This document shows positions 1 to 6,169 of a stretch of DNA of 10,387 nt, in pieces. Below the pieces are notes generated by a model that had not been told where the DNA came from, searched no databases, and saw only the letters and a program-made list of their open reading frames with translations. A program made the position numbers and the translations under genes. Every line of letters starts with the position of its first letter. The first letter of the stretch is position 1. Source of the stretch: Actinomycetota bacterium (GTDB taxonomy: Bacteria > Actinomycetota > Actinomycetes > S36-B12); assembly GCA_009702725.1 (NCBI GenBank), contig WLHM01000023.1, positions 1-10,387 of the forward strand, given 5' to 3'.

Positions 1-374
1 AGGAACTGCGGGCTGAGCGCTCGAAGTCCTCGAACGACTAATGACCCGATCACCGACACCAGCACAACTACACTAAAAAGACTCGCGCCAATGGCATTCA
101 CGATGATCACCGAGTCAGCAATACCTCGGGTGCCCTTCGTGGCCCAGGCCGCGATGCCGGAAGCGATCAACTGAAGTGGCAGATAGATAACCACGAGGAG
201 GATAGGTACCGGGATATCACTCGTCAAAAATAGTGCCGCGACAAGCAGGGCGGGTATTACAACCGCCAAGGACACCGAAACTGTGAACCGGGCTGGCTTC
301 TTGCGCCACGGCCGCCCCGATTTTTGCTGCTGGAGTTGCTCCAAAGCCGCCTCGTCAAAACTAATGGTGCTCAC
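1..374 (-). CDS. pstA: Phosphate ABC transporter permease PstA, N-terminal part (runs off window)
   Basis: This is one of the two membrane permeases of the high-affinity phosphate importer PstSCAB. The GTG start at 374 overlaps the pstC stop in a GTGA junction, and the frame stays open to position 1, giving about 124 residues. A hydrophilic head of about 28 residues ends in a basic patch (RPWRKKPAR). Hydrophobic segments follow at about 31-50, 55-76 and 88-113. The stretch ends in GLRALSPQF, which resembles the region just after the first canonical PstA transmembrane helix. Two extra hydrophobic segments therefore seem to precede the usual core. The permease core with its EAA loop is outside the window. 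The identity rests on the C-terminal part of this fragment, the position directly after pstC and the overlap; the extension by itself is not diagnostic. Confidence 0.82.
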   Translation of the reverse strand, partial: MSTISFDEAALEQLQQQKSGRPWRKKPARFTVSVSLAVVIPALLVAALFLTSDIPVPILLVVIYLPLQLIASGIAAWATKGTRGIADSVIIVNAIGASLFSVVVLVSVIGSLVVRGLRALSPQF

Positions 375-1342
375 TTCTGCAACCGTCCCGTTCGACTGAC
401 GATCAGGTTGGCGATCATATTTACGGCCAACGTCATGATGAAAAGGAAGAAACCCGCAGCCAAAAGTAACTGCAGTTCCGAAGGACCCGAGACTTCACCG
501 AAGCGACTAACGATGAGAGTTGCCACCGAACCGCCACCTGATTCAATTATTTTGTCCCAGTTGGTCTCGTATACGAGTTTTAGTACGAAGAAGACTGCGA
601 TCGTCTCACCAAGTGCGCGGCCGAGGCCGAGCATGATGCCGCCTACGACCCCACCGCGGCCATATGGCAGGGCCACGTAACGCAGCATTGTCCAAAGCGA
701 GCAACCCAGGGCTTCTGATGCGTTGATTAGGTCTGGCGGTGTGCGGCTTAAAACCTCGCGGGTCACCGCGGTGATTATCGGAATCATCATGATCGCCAAC
801 ACGAATCCGGCGATGAAGGGCGTTCCTAGAAAGTTGCCGGAAGTGTTTTCGAAGATCGGGATCCAGCCAAGGTACTTATTGAGGAGTACCTGCCACTCCT
901 CAGCGGTTGGATTGAGAATGTAGAAAGCCCATAGCCCCAAAATCACCGAGGGGATTGCTGCCATCAAGTCAATAAGGTTAGTGAGGATCTTGGAAAGCCG
1001 TGGTGGCGAGATAAACACCATGAAAATGGCTAGCAGGATGGACGCCGGCACGGCGATCACTAAGCCGACAAATGCCAGTAACACCGACCCGTAAAGCATC
1101 CCGAAGATACCCACGGTAGGTGGATTGGTATTAATGTCCCAGCCAGTGGTCGTAATGAACGACAATCCTTGGCTCTGGAAAGCAGGGATTGCCTGGAAGC
1201 CAAGGAAAAGGGCAATGCCAGCTAGTACCGCCAGGGAGGTGAATGCAGCACCCGCGACAGTCCTAGTGAAAACTCGGTCACCGCGATGTGAAGTAGCCGC
1301 CGACTGAAGGTCGCGCCTTCCCATCTGAGACACATCAGCCAT
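371..1342 (-). CDS. pstC: Phosphate ABC transporter permease PstC
   Basis: This is the second transmembrane permease of the Pst phosphate importer, pairing with PstA. From the ATG at 1342 it is 323 residues, normal for PstC. A cytoplasmic head of about 25 residues is followed by a transmembrane helix near 28-50 and the periplasmic loop FQAIPAFQSQGLSFITTTGWD typical of PstC. Further helices lie near 80-110, 120-142, 174-193, 232-256 and 291-316. The ABC-contact EAA loop reads EALGCSLW from 210, followed by GRALGETIAV at 241-250. The frame is open up to 1516, but that part overlaps the end of pit and reads as non-PstC sequence, so I reject it. A GTG at 1348 is an alternative start; Shine-Dalgarno support is weak for both. 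A three-unit PHO box lies about 50 bases upstream. No pstS precedes it, unlike the usual pstSCAB order. Confidence 0.93.
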   Translation of the reverse strand: MADVSQMGRRDLQSAATSHRGDRVFTRTVAGAAFTSLAVLAGIALFLGFQAIPAFQSQGLSFITTTGWDINTNPPTVGIFGMLYGSVLLAFVGLVIAVPASILLAIFMVFISPPRLSKILTNLIDLMAAIPSVILGLWAFYILNPTAEEWQVLLNKYLGWIPIFENTSGNFLGTPFIAGFVLAIMMIPIITAVTREVLSRTPPDLINASEALGCSLWTMLRYVALPYGRGGVVGGIMLGLGRALGETIAVFFVLKLVYETNWDKIIESGGGSVATLIVSRFGEVSGPSELQLLLAAGFFLFIMTLAVNMIANLIVSRTGRLQK

Positions 1343-1392
1343 GGACACAGTCTCGTCATCCGACGTTTCAGAATCCCCCGCAATTGGAAACG

Positions 1393-1425
1393 GGGACTTA
1401 AACAGATTATGAACGAATGGTGAAC
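1393..1425 (-). promoter_or_regulatory. PHO box (three 11-base direct repeats) upstream of pstC
   Basis: Read on the minus strand, three 11-base units lie head to tail: GTTCACCATTC, GTTCATAATCT and GTTTAAGTCCC. The first is close to the actinobacterial PhoP half-site (consensus near G-TTCAYYYR-); the second and third are progressively weaker but keep the 11-base phase. The site sits in the short gap between the pit stop and the pstC start, ending about 50 bases before the ATG. I infer PhoP-P binding that activates pstCA under phosphate limitation. I cannot assign a convincing -10 hexamer here. Confidence 0.72.
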
Positions 1426-1430
1426 AGGCC

Positions 1431-2612
1431 TTACTCGGACATCCCGTGCGGCAAGACGTGCGGGTGCCCGTCAGTGGATTTGGCCAAATCTGCCTCAGGC
1501 AAGATCTCCGCTTCAACGTCCTTGGCGTGAATGGTGTGAATCATGGCCCAAATTGCCCAAGCGGCAAAAGCCACTACCACCAGGCCGACCGACAAGAAGG
1601 CAAAGAAGGTGGGAAGCAAGGTCAATTTCAACATTATGAAGGCCACTGTGGCTGCTGCTGGGATCGTAACCACCCAGGCGATCACCATCCGGCCGACTAC
1701 CCGCCAGCGGGCACCCATACCTGACCCCACACCTGCGCCCACGATGGACGTCGCGGCCGCATGGGTGGTCGAAATTGGCATACCGAGTGCAGTGGCGCCA
1801 AACATCGCTGTCGCGGCACCAATGTTGGCGGCGGCACCAGAGTTGGCGTGCAAGAGCGTGATTTTCAAGCCCATAGTCTCGATGATCTTCCAGCCCCCCC
1901 AAAGAGTGCCGATCGCGATCGCGCCGTACGCCGAAAGGGCTACCCACTCAGGCACCACCACGGTGGAGCCATCTTCTGCCATGGTGGTGTATCCAGCGCC
2001 CAGCAGCAGGGCGGCAATAACCCCCATGGTTTTTTGGGCATCATTCGCCCCGTGGCCAAAGGACACGGCAGCGGCAGTAATCAACTGAAGACCTTTGAAA
2101 AGAGGTGCATTATCGCGCAGTTTGAATGCACGCTGAAGGCCGCGCACTAAGAACATTGCTAAGAAAGCTATTGAGAAGGCCACCGCGGGAGAAGCGATTA
2201 TTCCAATCGCGGCCTTCTGGACACTCTCCCACGAAATTGCAGCTAGGCCACCGGCCGCGATACCGGCGCCGACCAAGCCGCCGATAATGGCGTGGCTTGA
2301 TGAGGACGGTAAGCCAAAACGCCAAGTTAGGTAGTTCCAGGCGATTGCCGCAAATAATGCGGCGAACACCACTGAGACACCGGCGTAATCTGATTTGACC
2401 GTTTTCGCGATGGTGTTTGCAACCGCGGTTCCCACCACGAAGTAGGCCAAGAAATTGAATACGGCTGAAAAGGTTGGTGCCCACTTGGCGGGCAGTGCCC
2501 GAGTTGCCACGACTGTAGCCACCGAGTTGGCTGCGTCATGAAATCCATTGGTGAAATCGAAGATAAAAGCAACCACAATGACGGCGATAACACTGATGAG
2601 CACTATGTCCAC
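1431..2612 (-). CDS. pit: Pit-family inorganic phosphate transporter
   Basis: This is an integral membrane symporter of the PiT family (PHO4 domain), importing metal-phosphate complexes driven by the proton gradient. From the GTG at 2612 it is 393 residues. Both inverted repeat signatures are present: DFTNGFHDAAN at 19-29 with LPSSSSHA at 101-108, and GHGANDAQKTMG at 187-198 with PISTTHA at 279-285. About ten hydrophobic segments are visible, and the hydrophilic tail is rich in His and acidic residues. The start was chosen because GAGGAG lies 10 bases upstream and because the first transmembrane segment begins at once. A longer open frame back to a TTG at 2708 would run through the promoter, so I reject it. 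A PHO box and promoter precede it, and there is no terminator before pstC. Phosphate is the most likely substrate given the pst neighbours, although PiT relatives can carry sulfate. Confidence 0.93.
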   Translation of the reverse strand: MDIVLISVIAVIVVAFIFDFTNGFHDAANSVATVVATRALPAKWAPTFSAVFNFLAYFVVGTAVANTIAKTVKSDYAGVSVVFAALFAAIAWNYLTWRFGLPSSSSHAIIGGLVGAGIAAGGLAAISWESVQKAAIGIIASPAVAFSIAFLAMFLVRGLQRAFKLRDNAPLFKGLQLITAAAVSFGHGANDAQKTMGVIAALLLGAGYTTMAEDGSTVVVPEWVALSAYGAIAIGTLWGGWKIIETMGLKITLLHANSGAAANIGAATAMFGATALGMPISTTHAAATSIVGAGVGSGMGARWRVVGRMVIAWVVTIPAAATVAFIMLKLTLLPTFFAFLSVGLVVVAFAAWAIWAMIHTIHAKDVEAEILPEADLAKSTDGHPHVLPHGMSE

Positions 2613-2622
2613 GGTTGTGGTT

Positions 2623-2628
2623 CTCCTC
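2623..2628 (-). promoter_or_regulatory. Ribosome binding site of pit
   Basis: GAGGAG on the minus strand lies 10 bases before the GTG at 2612. It is one of the clearest Shine-Dalgarno sequences in the window, and it decides the start of pit in favour of this GTG over the upstream TTG. Confidence 0.7.
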
Positions 2629-2694
2629 AAGGGATTTCTGGATGTCCCCTTGGTTAAATTATGGTCTCGTTTTCGCCTGCTTGTTGAGTAACGA

Positions 2695-2723
2695 TCTGTA
2701 CACGACAATAAGACTGGGTTAAC
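2695..2723 (-). promoter_or_regulatory. Candidate pit promoter (-35 within PHO box, -10 TACAGA)
   Basis: On the minus strand GTTAAC (2718-2723) is the start of the second PHO unit. It is followed after exactly 17 bases by TACAGA (2695-2700). In actinobacterial pho promoters the PHO box commonly covers the -35 region, so this geometry fits PhoP activation. The untranslated leader would be about 75 bases to the pit GTG. The hexamers match the consensus only partly, so the transcription start is an inference. Confidence 0.45.
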
Positions 2724-2734
2724 AGGAGATGAAC
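2713..2734 (-). promoter_or_regulatory. PHO box (two 11-base direct repeats) upstream of pit
   Basis: Two adjacent 11-base units read on the minus strand as GTTCATCTCCT and GTTAACCCAGT. Together they form the minimal two-unit PhoP operator of actinobacteria. The box lies between the hairpin at the end of mog and the pit start, so it would control the pit-pstC-pstA unit and not the cox/mo operon. The first unit fits the consensus better than the second. Confidence 0.65.
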
Positions 2735-2740
2735 AGGATC

Positions 2741-2765
2741 CACTAATCCGCTGAGCGGATTAGTG
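2741..2765 (-). terminator. Perfect 11-bp hairpin at the end of the cox/mo operon
   Basis: CACTAATCCGC and GCGGATTAGTG are exact reverse complements separated by 3 bases. The right arm contains the second stop codon of mog (2760-2762), so the stem starts right at the ancestral gene end. No T-rich run follows on the minus strand, so it would be a U-tract-less terminator or an RNA 3'-end stabiliser; such stems are common in actinomycetes. Because it is a near-perfect palindrome just upstream of the PHO box, a role as a protein-binding operator for the pit promoter is possible but less likely. Confidence 0.6.
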
Positions 2766-3236
2766 CTGGTGGCCAGCCATCTGGTCAAGGGCATGGAGCA
2801 GGGTCGGCGCAACGGCCTCAACCGCATCACGTGCACCACCGGCTTACCCCGGAGCATTAATTATTAAGGTCTTTCCGGCCATGCCGGCTAAACCTCGAGA
2901 TAAAACCGCATTGGCCACGCCGCCGCCAATACCTTGCGCCCGGATAGCTTCGGGAAGCCCGTGGATTTCGCGATCCAAAAGCGGGCGGGTCTGCTCAGGG
3001 GTGTGATCAGTTGGGCTGAGACCCGTGCCTCCTGTGGTCATAATCAAATCGAATTCCGAGTCGATACCCGACCGCAGGGCAACACCCACCGGGTCACCAT
3101 CAGCAACCACGATTGGCCCCGTCACATCAATTCCGAGAGCGCTAAGACCTGCAACAAGTATCGGGCCCGATGTGTCAGTCCAGATACCTGCTGCTGTTCG
3201 CGTAGATACCGTAATGACGAGGGCTCGGTAACTCAC
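2760..3236 (-). pseudogene. mog: MogA/MoaB-type molybdopterin adenylyltransferase, interrupted by an in-frame TAA
   Basis: The family adenylates molybdopterin before MoeA inserts molybdate. From the GTG at 3236 (GTGA overlap with the moaC stop) 130 codons are open. They carry the family core: IVVADGD at 42-48, TTGGTGLSPTDHTPE at 67-81 and the GGGVANAVLSRGLAG region at 104-118. The frame stops at TAA 2844-2846 in the conserved loop TLIINAPG-stop-AGGARDA, where the family has NxPGS-GG. Beyond the stop, 27 codons read as the expected C-terminal helix (ARDAVEAVAPTLLHALDQMAGHQH) up to TAA at 2760. Restored length would be about 158 residues, normal for the family. TCA to TAA by a single C-to-A change would explain it. 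The truncated protein may be inactive, since part of the substrate pocket and the last helix are missing. A sequencing error or a strain variant is the main alternative. A TTG at 3251 is another possible start. Confidence 0.85.
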
Positions 3237-3712
3237 TGGCCGCGCACCCAATGCCCCGAGCGGCCCCCGAGCTTTTCGAGAAGCTCGATATCGGAAATCG
3301 ACGCTCGCCGATCCACGCCTTTGACCATGTCGATAAGTGCGAGGGCCGCCACCGCTACCCCGGTCAAGGCTTCCATCTCGACTCCGGTGCGATCGGCCGT
3401 GCGTACAGTGACCGTGATTTCGACACCGCCTTCAGCCACCACTAAATCCACCTCAACCGCGTGGATGGCAAGCGGGTGGCAAAGCGGAATGAGATCCGAG
3501 GTGCGCTTAGCACCTTGGATGCCCGCGATTCGAGCGACCGCTAGTGCGTCACCTTTTGGCACACCGGAGCCACGAAGCATGCCCACCACTTCAGCGGAGA
3601 GTAAAACCTTTCCATGCGCGGTTGCCGAACGCACAGTAACTTCTTTTGCAGAGACGTCAACCATGTGAGCATCGCCGTGCTCATTTAAGTGGGTGAAGGA
3701 TTTATCCGCCAT
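3233..3712 (-). CDS. moaC: Cyclic pyranopterin monophosphate synthase MoaC
   Basis: MoaC works with the radical-SAM enzyme MoaA to turn GTP into cyclic pyranopterin monophosphate, the first step of molybdenum-cofactor synthesis, in the cytoplasm. From the ATG at 3712 it is 159 residues, a normal length. Seen in order are HMVDVSAK (16-23), PKGDALAVARIAGIQGAKRTSDLIPLCHPL split around KGD at 53-55 and CHPL at 78-81, and DRTGVEMEALTG (107-118). DMVKGVDR follows at 128-135, with Asp128 and Lys131 falling at the numbering of the E. coli catalytic residues. AAGGAA at 3722-3727 gives Shine-Dalgarno support for this ATG. A GTG at 3718, overlapping the moeA stop in GTGA, is an alternative start. It lies 2 bases after moeA and overlaps mog by 4, so it is clearly in the same operon. 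Confidence 0.96.
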   Translation of the reverse strand: MADKSFTHLNEHGDAHMVDVSAKEVTVRSATAHGKVLLSAEVVGMLRGSGVPKGDALAVARIAGIQGAKRTSDLIPLCHPLAIHAVEVDLVVAEGGVEITVTVRTADRTGVEMEALTGVAVAALALIDMVKGVDRRASISDIELLEKLGGRSGHWVRGQ

Positions 3713-3714
3713 GT

Positions 3715-4929
3715 TCACCAATTCCTTAGATCGATGACGTCAACGGCAGTGCCCGCCGTTACCTCGCTTTGCCCTGATGGGATAACAATGAAGCAATCGG
3801 CCTTCGAGAGCCCTCCTACTGAGTGCGAGCCTTGCCCGCGTACCGGCGTGACCTTAGCCTTATCCGCACCGGTGAACTTAGCCCGCACAAACTGGCGCTT
3901 TGCCGGCGGCGAAGTTAACTCCACCTCGCATATTGCTTGCACATATGGCCGATCGATATCTTCATGCCCTTGCATTGTCCGAATCACCGGACGCACGAAA
4001 GTCTCAAAGGAAACATAAGCGCTCACCGGATTGCCCGGCAGCGTAATTATCGGGGTGTTATTCGGCCCAATGTGCCCGTAGCCCTGAGGCATACCCGGAT
4101 TCATGGCCACTTTCGCAAATGTGACCGTCCCCAACTTGCTAAGCACGGCCTTAACGGTGTCGTACGCACCCATGCTCACCCCGCCACTGGTGATGATCAG
4201 ATCTGCGAAATGCAATTGATCTTCCAGGGCGGTCATGAATATTTCTTCATCGTCAAGCACCGGCGGGACTCTAAATTCCACCGCACCTGCCTCCTGCGCC
4301 GCCGCAACCAGCAGATAACTATTCGAATCGGTAATCAGACCTTTACGTAGCTCAGTGCCAGGCTCCACCAATTCACTGCCGGTCGAGATCACCACCACAC
4401 GCGGTTTCGGATGCACCAGAACTGAGCCTTTTCCAACCGAAGCAAGTAGCGATAATTGCCGCGAGGTCAGGTAGGTACCCGGGAGCATGACAACTTCACC
4501 CATCAACACATCCTCGCCGGCCAATCGAACATTTGCGCCAAAACTCACCGGTTCATTTATCTGCACAAAGTCGGTTCCGCCATCGGTTTTCTCAACCGGC
4601 ACCACCGAGTCAGCACCATCGGGCATTGGTGCTCCCGTCATGATGCGAATCGCAACACCACGAGTCACCACTTCGGTTGCTCGAAAGCCCGCCGGTACGT
4701 CGTCCACCACCGTCAACCGGGCCGGGTGCTCATTGCTCGCGCCGACCAGGTCACCCGCAATTACCGCGTAGCCGTCCATGGATGAGTTGTCAAAGGACGG
4801 CAGCGGCCACGGAGCCGAGACTTCACTCGCCAATACACAACCATGCGCATCTAAAAGTGGCATATCGATTGGGGCAAGGGCGTGGACGCCTTCAAGTACC
4901 TGCGCTCGGTACTCCTCAACGCTGAGCAT
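3715..4929 (-). CDS. moeA: Molybdopterin molybdenumtransferase MoeA
   Basis: MoeA inserts molybdate into adenylated molybdopterin, the last common step of Mo-cofactor synthesis, in the cytoplasm. It is 404 residues from the ATG at 4929, normal for MoeA. Family landmarks in order are PSFDNSSMDGYA (44-55), MTGAPMP (97-103), AGEDV (137-141), STGSEL (182-187), DSNS (201-204), SGGVSMGAYD (248-257), MNPGMPQGYG (276-285) and LPGNPVSA (297-304). A domain IV tail ends in VIDLRNW. The start overlaps the coxE stop by 14 bases, so translation is probably coupled. Its position between CO dehydrogenase maturation genes and moaC suggests that cofactor supply is matched to the CO dehydrogenase made from the same transcript. 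No defect is visible. Confidence 0.96.
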   Translation of the reverse strand: MLSVEEYRAQVLEGVHALAPIDMPLLDAHGCVLASEVSAPWPLPSFDNSSMDGYAVIAGDLVGASNEHPARLTVVDDVPAGFRATEVVTRGVAIRIMTGAPMPDGADSVVPVEKTDGGTDFVQINEPVSFGANVRLAGEDVLMGEVVMLPGTYLTSRQLSLLASVGKGSVLVHPKPRVVVISTGSELVEPGTELRKGLITDSNSYLLVAAAQEAGAVEFRVPPVLDDEEIFMTALEDQLHFADLIITSGGVSMGAYDTVKAVLSKLGTVTFAKVAMNPGMPQGYGHIGPNNTPIITLPGNPVSAYVSFETFVRPVIRTMQGHEDIDRPYVQAICEVELTSPPAKRQFVRAKFTGADKAKVTPVRGQGSHSVGGLSKADCFIVIPSGQSEVTAGTAVDVIDLRNW

Positions 4930-6169
4930 GTGACAAGCCTATGGGTTTAGCGGTGGGCTCAAGTTTCGGTGCTCGATCGACCGCCGAGGAGCGAATCGCC
5001 CTCACCACATCCTCCAAGGCTTGCACTGAATGCCCACTCACAAAGGTGTCGACATAGGGCAAGGCCGCTGCCATCCCGCCCGTCAATGGCTCGAAGGACG
5101 CCACTGCTTTTCGTGGGTTTACCCAAATGATGCGATGGGCTAGCCGTGAAAGTCTTTCCATCGAAGTTCGAACCAAGGCTGGGTCCTCGATCTCCCACCC
5201 GTCAGAAATAATCACGAGTACGGCCCCCCGCGCTATCCCTCGCCGGCCGTACTCATTAATGAAACGTTTCAAGGTCTCACCTATCCGAGTGCCACCGGAC
5301 CAGTCTGGCGCAGCCGAGGCCGCCTTTCGATAGGCAATATCTGGATTAGTTATTGACAGAGCCCGAGTTAGCCGCGTCAACCGGGTTGCGAAAACAAATG
5401 CCTCCGCACCAATGGCGAGCACCCCACCCCTTGCCAGATGCAAATACACCCGGGCGTACGGCTCCATGGACCCGGAAATATCTGCGATAAAGACGATGCG
5501 CCTTGGGCGTGGAACGCGAGCGCGCTTGACCAGCTTTACCGGATCGCCGCCGGTTCGGTAAGAAGCTCGCAAAGTCTTACGAATATCCAAGCGCCTGCCG
5601 GCAGTATTCGTCCTTTCGCGTCGCCCTTTGCGCATAGGCGGTACCAACGGCAACTGTTCGATCAATTTCCGAATGAGAATTAACTCTTCTTCGGTCACCG
5701 CAGCGAAATCTTTATTCGAAAGGCGCTCGTCGGTGCTCATAGCAGCGATCATGCTGGCCTCCTCCGTGCCATCTTCATTTTCATCACGCGCTCCAGGAGT
5801 GGCGCTGCTTCCGCGGGGGTTGTTATTCGACTCCCCGGTACGTTCGGGGTCTCCCGGCCTGCGTTCACCGGTGGGCGCGGCCGACGCTGGCGCTTGATGT
5901 GAACTGTCACCTCGAAAGTCAGCCATGTCGACAATGCCGCGAAAAACCTGAGCAAAGACCCGATCATAAATATCAACTTGGTCGTGCGCGGTGATCAAAT
6001 TGACCCGGCCCAGCCAATACAAATCGGTCAGACTCTGCGGTTCTGCGAGGGTTACGGAGGTGGCAAATCTTGCACTTCGCTCGGGAGTAACTGGCACTCC
6101 TGCCTCATGGAGCAAGTGACCGAAAGACCCCGCAATTTGCGCGAGCTCAGGCACCGGCGACCCAGTCAA
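4916..6169 (-). CDS. coxE: CoxE-type VWA-domain CO dehydrogenase maturation protein
   Basis: CoxE proteins carry a von Willebrand factor A domain and act with the AAA+ protein CoxD in building the Mo-S-Cu site of CO dehydrogenase. The 417 residues (from TTG at 6169) begin with a helical region matching the CoxE head (ELAQIAGSFGHLL, VPVTPERSARFA). A variable polar linker rich in Pro, Ser, Asn and acidic residues follows at about 84-140. The VWA domain has a complete MIDAS: DISGS at 230-234, the loop threonine in SGGTRIG near 294, and SDG at 322-324. A GTG at 6154, giving MPELA, is an equally credible start; SD evidence is weak for both, although GAGAG lies 7 bases before the TTG. It overlaps coxD by 23 bases (8 from the GTG) and moeA by 14, as expected for an AAA+/VWA pair in an operon. 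Confidence 0.9.
   Translation of the reverse strand: MTGSPVPELAQIAGSFGHLLHEAGVPVTPERSARFATSVTLAEPQSLTDLYWLGRVNLITAHDQVDIYDRVFAQVFRGIVDMADFRGDSSHQAPASAAPTGERRPGDPERTGESNNNPRGSSATPGARDENEDGTEEASMIAAMSTDERLSNKDFAAVTEEELILIRKLIEQLPLVPPMRKGRRERTNTAGRRLDIRKTLRASYRTGGDPVKLVKRARVPRPRRIVFIADISGSMEPYARVYLHLARGGVLAIGAEAFVFATRLTRLTRALSITNPDIAYRKAASAAPDWSGGTRIGETLKRFINEYGRRGIARGAVLVIISDGWEIEDPALVRTSMERLSRLAHRIIWVNPRKAVASFEPLTGGMAAALPYVDTFVSGHSVQALEDVVRAIRSSAVDRAPKLEPTAKPIGLSHAQR

Noticed and set aside
1404..1414. CATAAT inside the second PHO unit as a -10 of pstC
   Set aside because: No acceptable -35 lies 16-18 bases upstream on the minus strand, and the hexamer is part of the repeat, so I did not call it.
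1343..1516. N-terminal extension of pstC to 1516
   Set aside because: It would overlap the last 86 bases of pit, run through the PHO box, and encode a Cys/Arg-rich stretch unlike any PstC N-terminus.
1543..2088. 181-codon open frame on the plus strand
   Set aside because: It lies wholly antisense to pit, whose PiT signatures are unmistakable; the plus-strand translation shows no domain and has skewed Ala/Thr/Pro composition typical of a shadow frame.
2613..2708. N-terminal extension of pit to a TTG at 2708
   Set aside because: It would place the coding start upstream of the -10 element, and it adds a charged head before a protein that already has a good RBS and GTG at 2612.
2844..2846. Programmed stop-codon readthrough or recoding in mog
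   Set aside because: I see no recoding element: no SECIS-like structure and no TGA. UAA readthrough without support is less likely than a mutation or base-calling error.
2654..2857. 67-codon minus-strand frame between mog and pit
   Set aside because: It is a different frame over the mog tail, hairpin and pit promoter. The mog frame explains the upper half much better.
2934..3668. 244-codon open frame on the plus strand
   Set aside because: It is antisense to both mog and moaC, spans their junction, and its translation is low in hydrophobic structure and Ser/Arg/Thr-rich. No family resemblance is visible.
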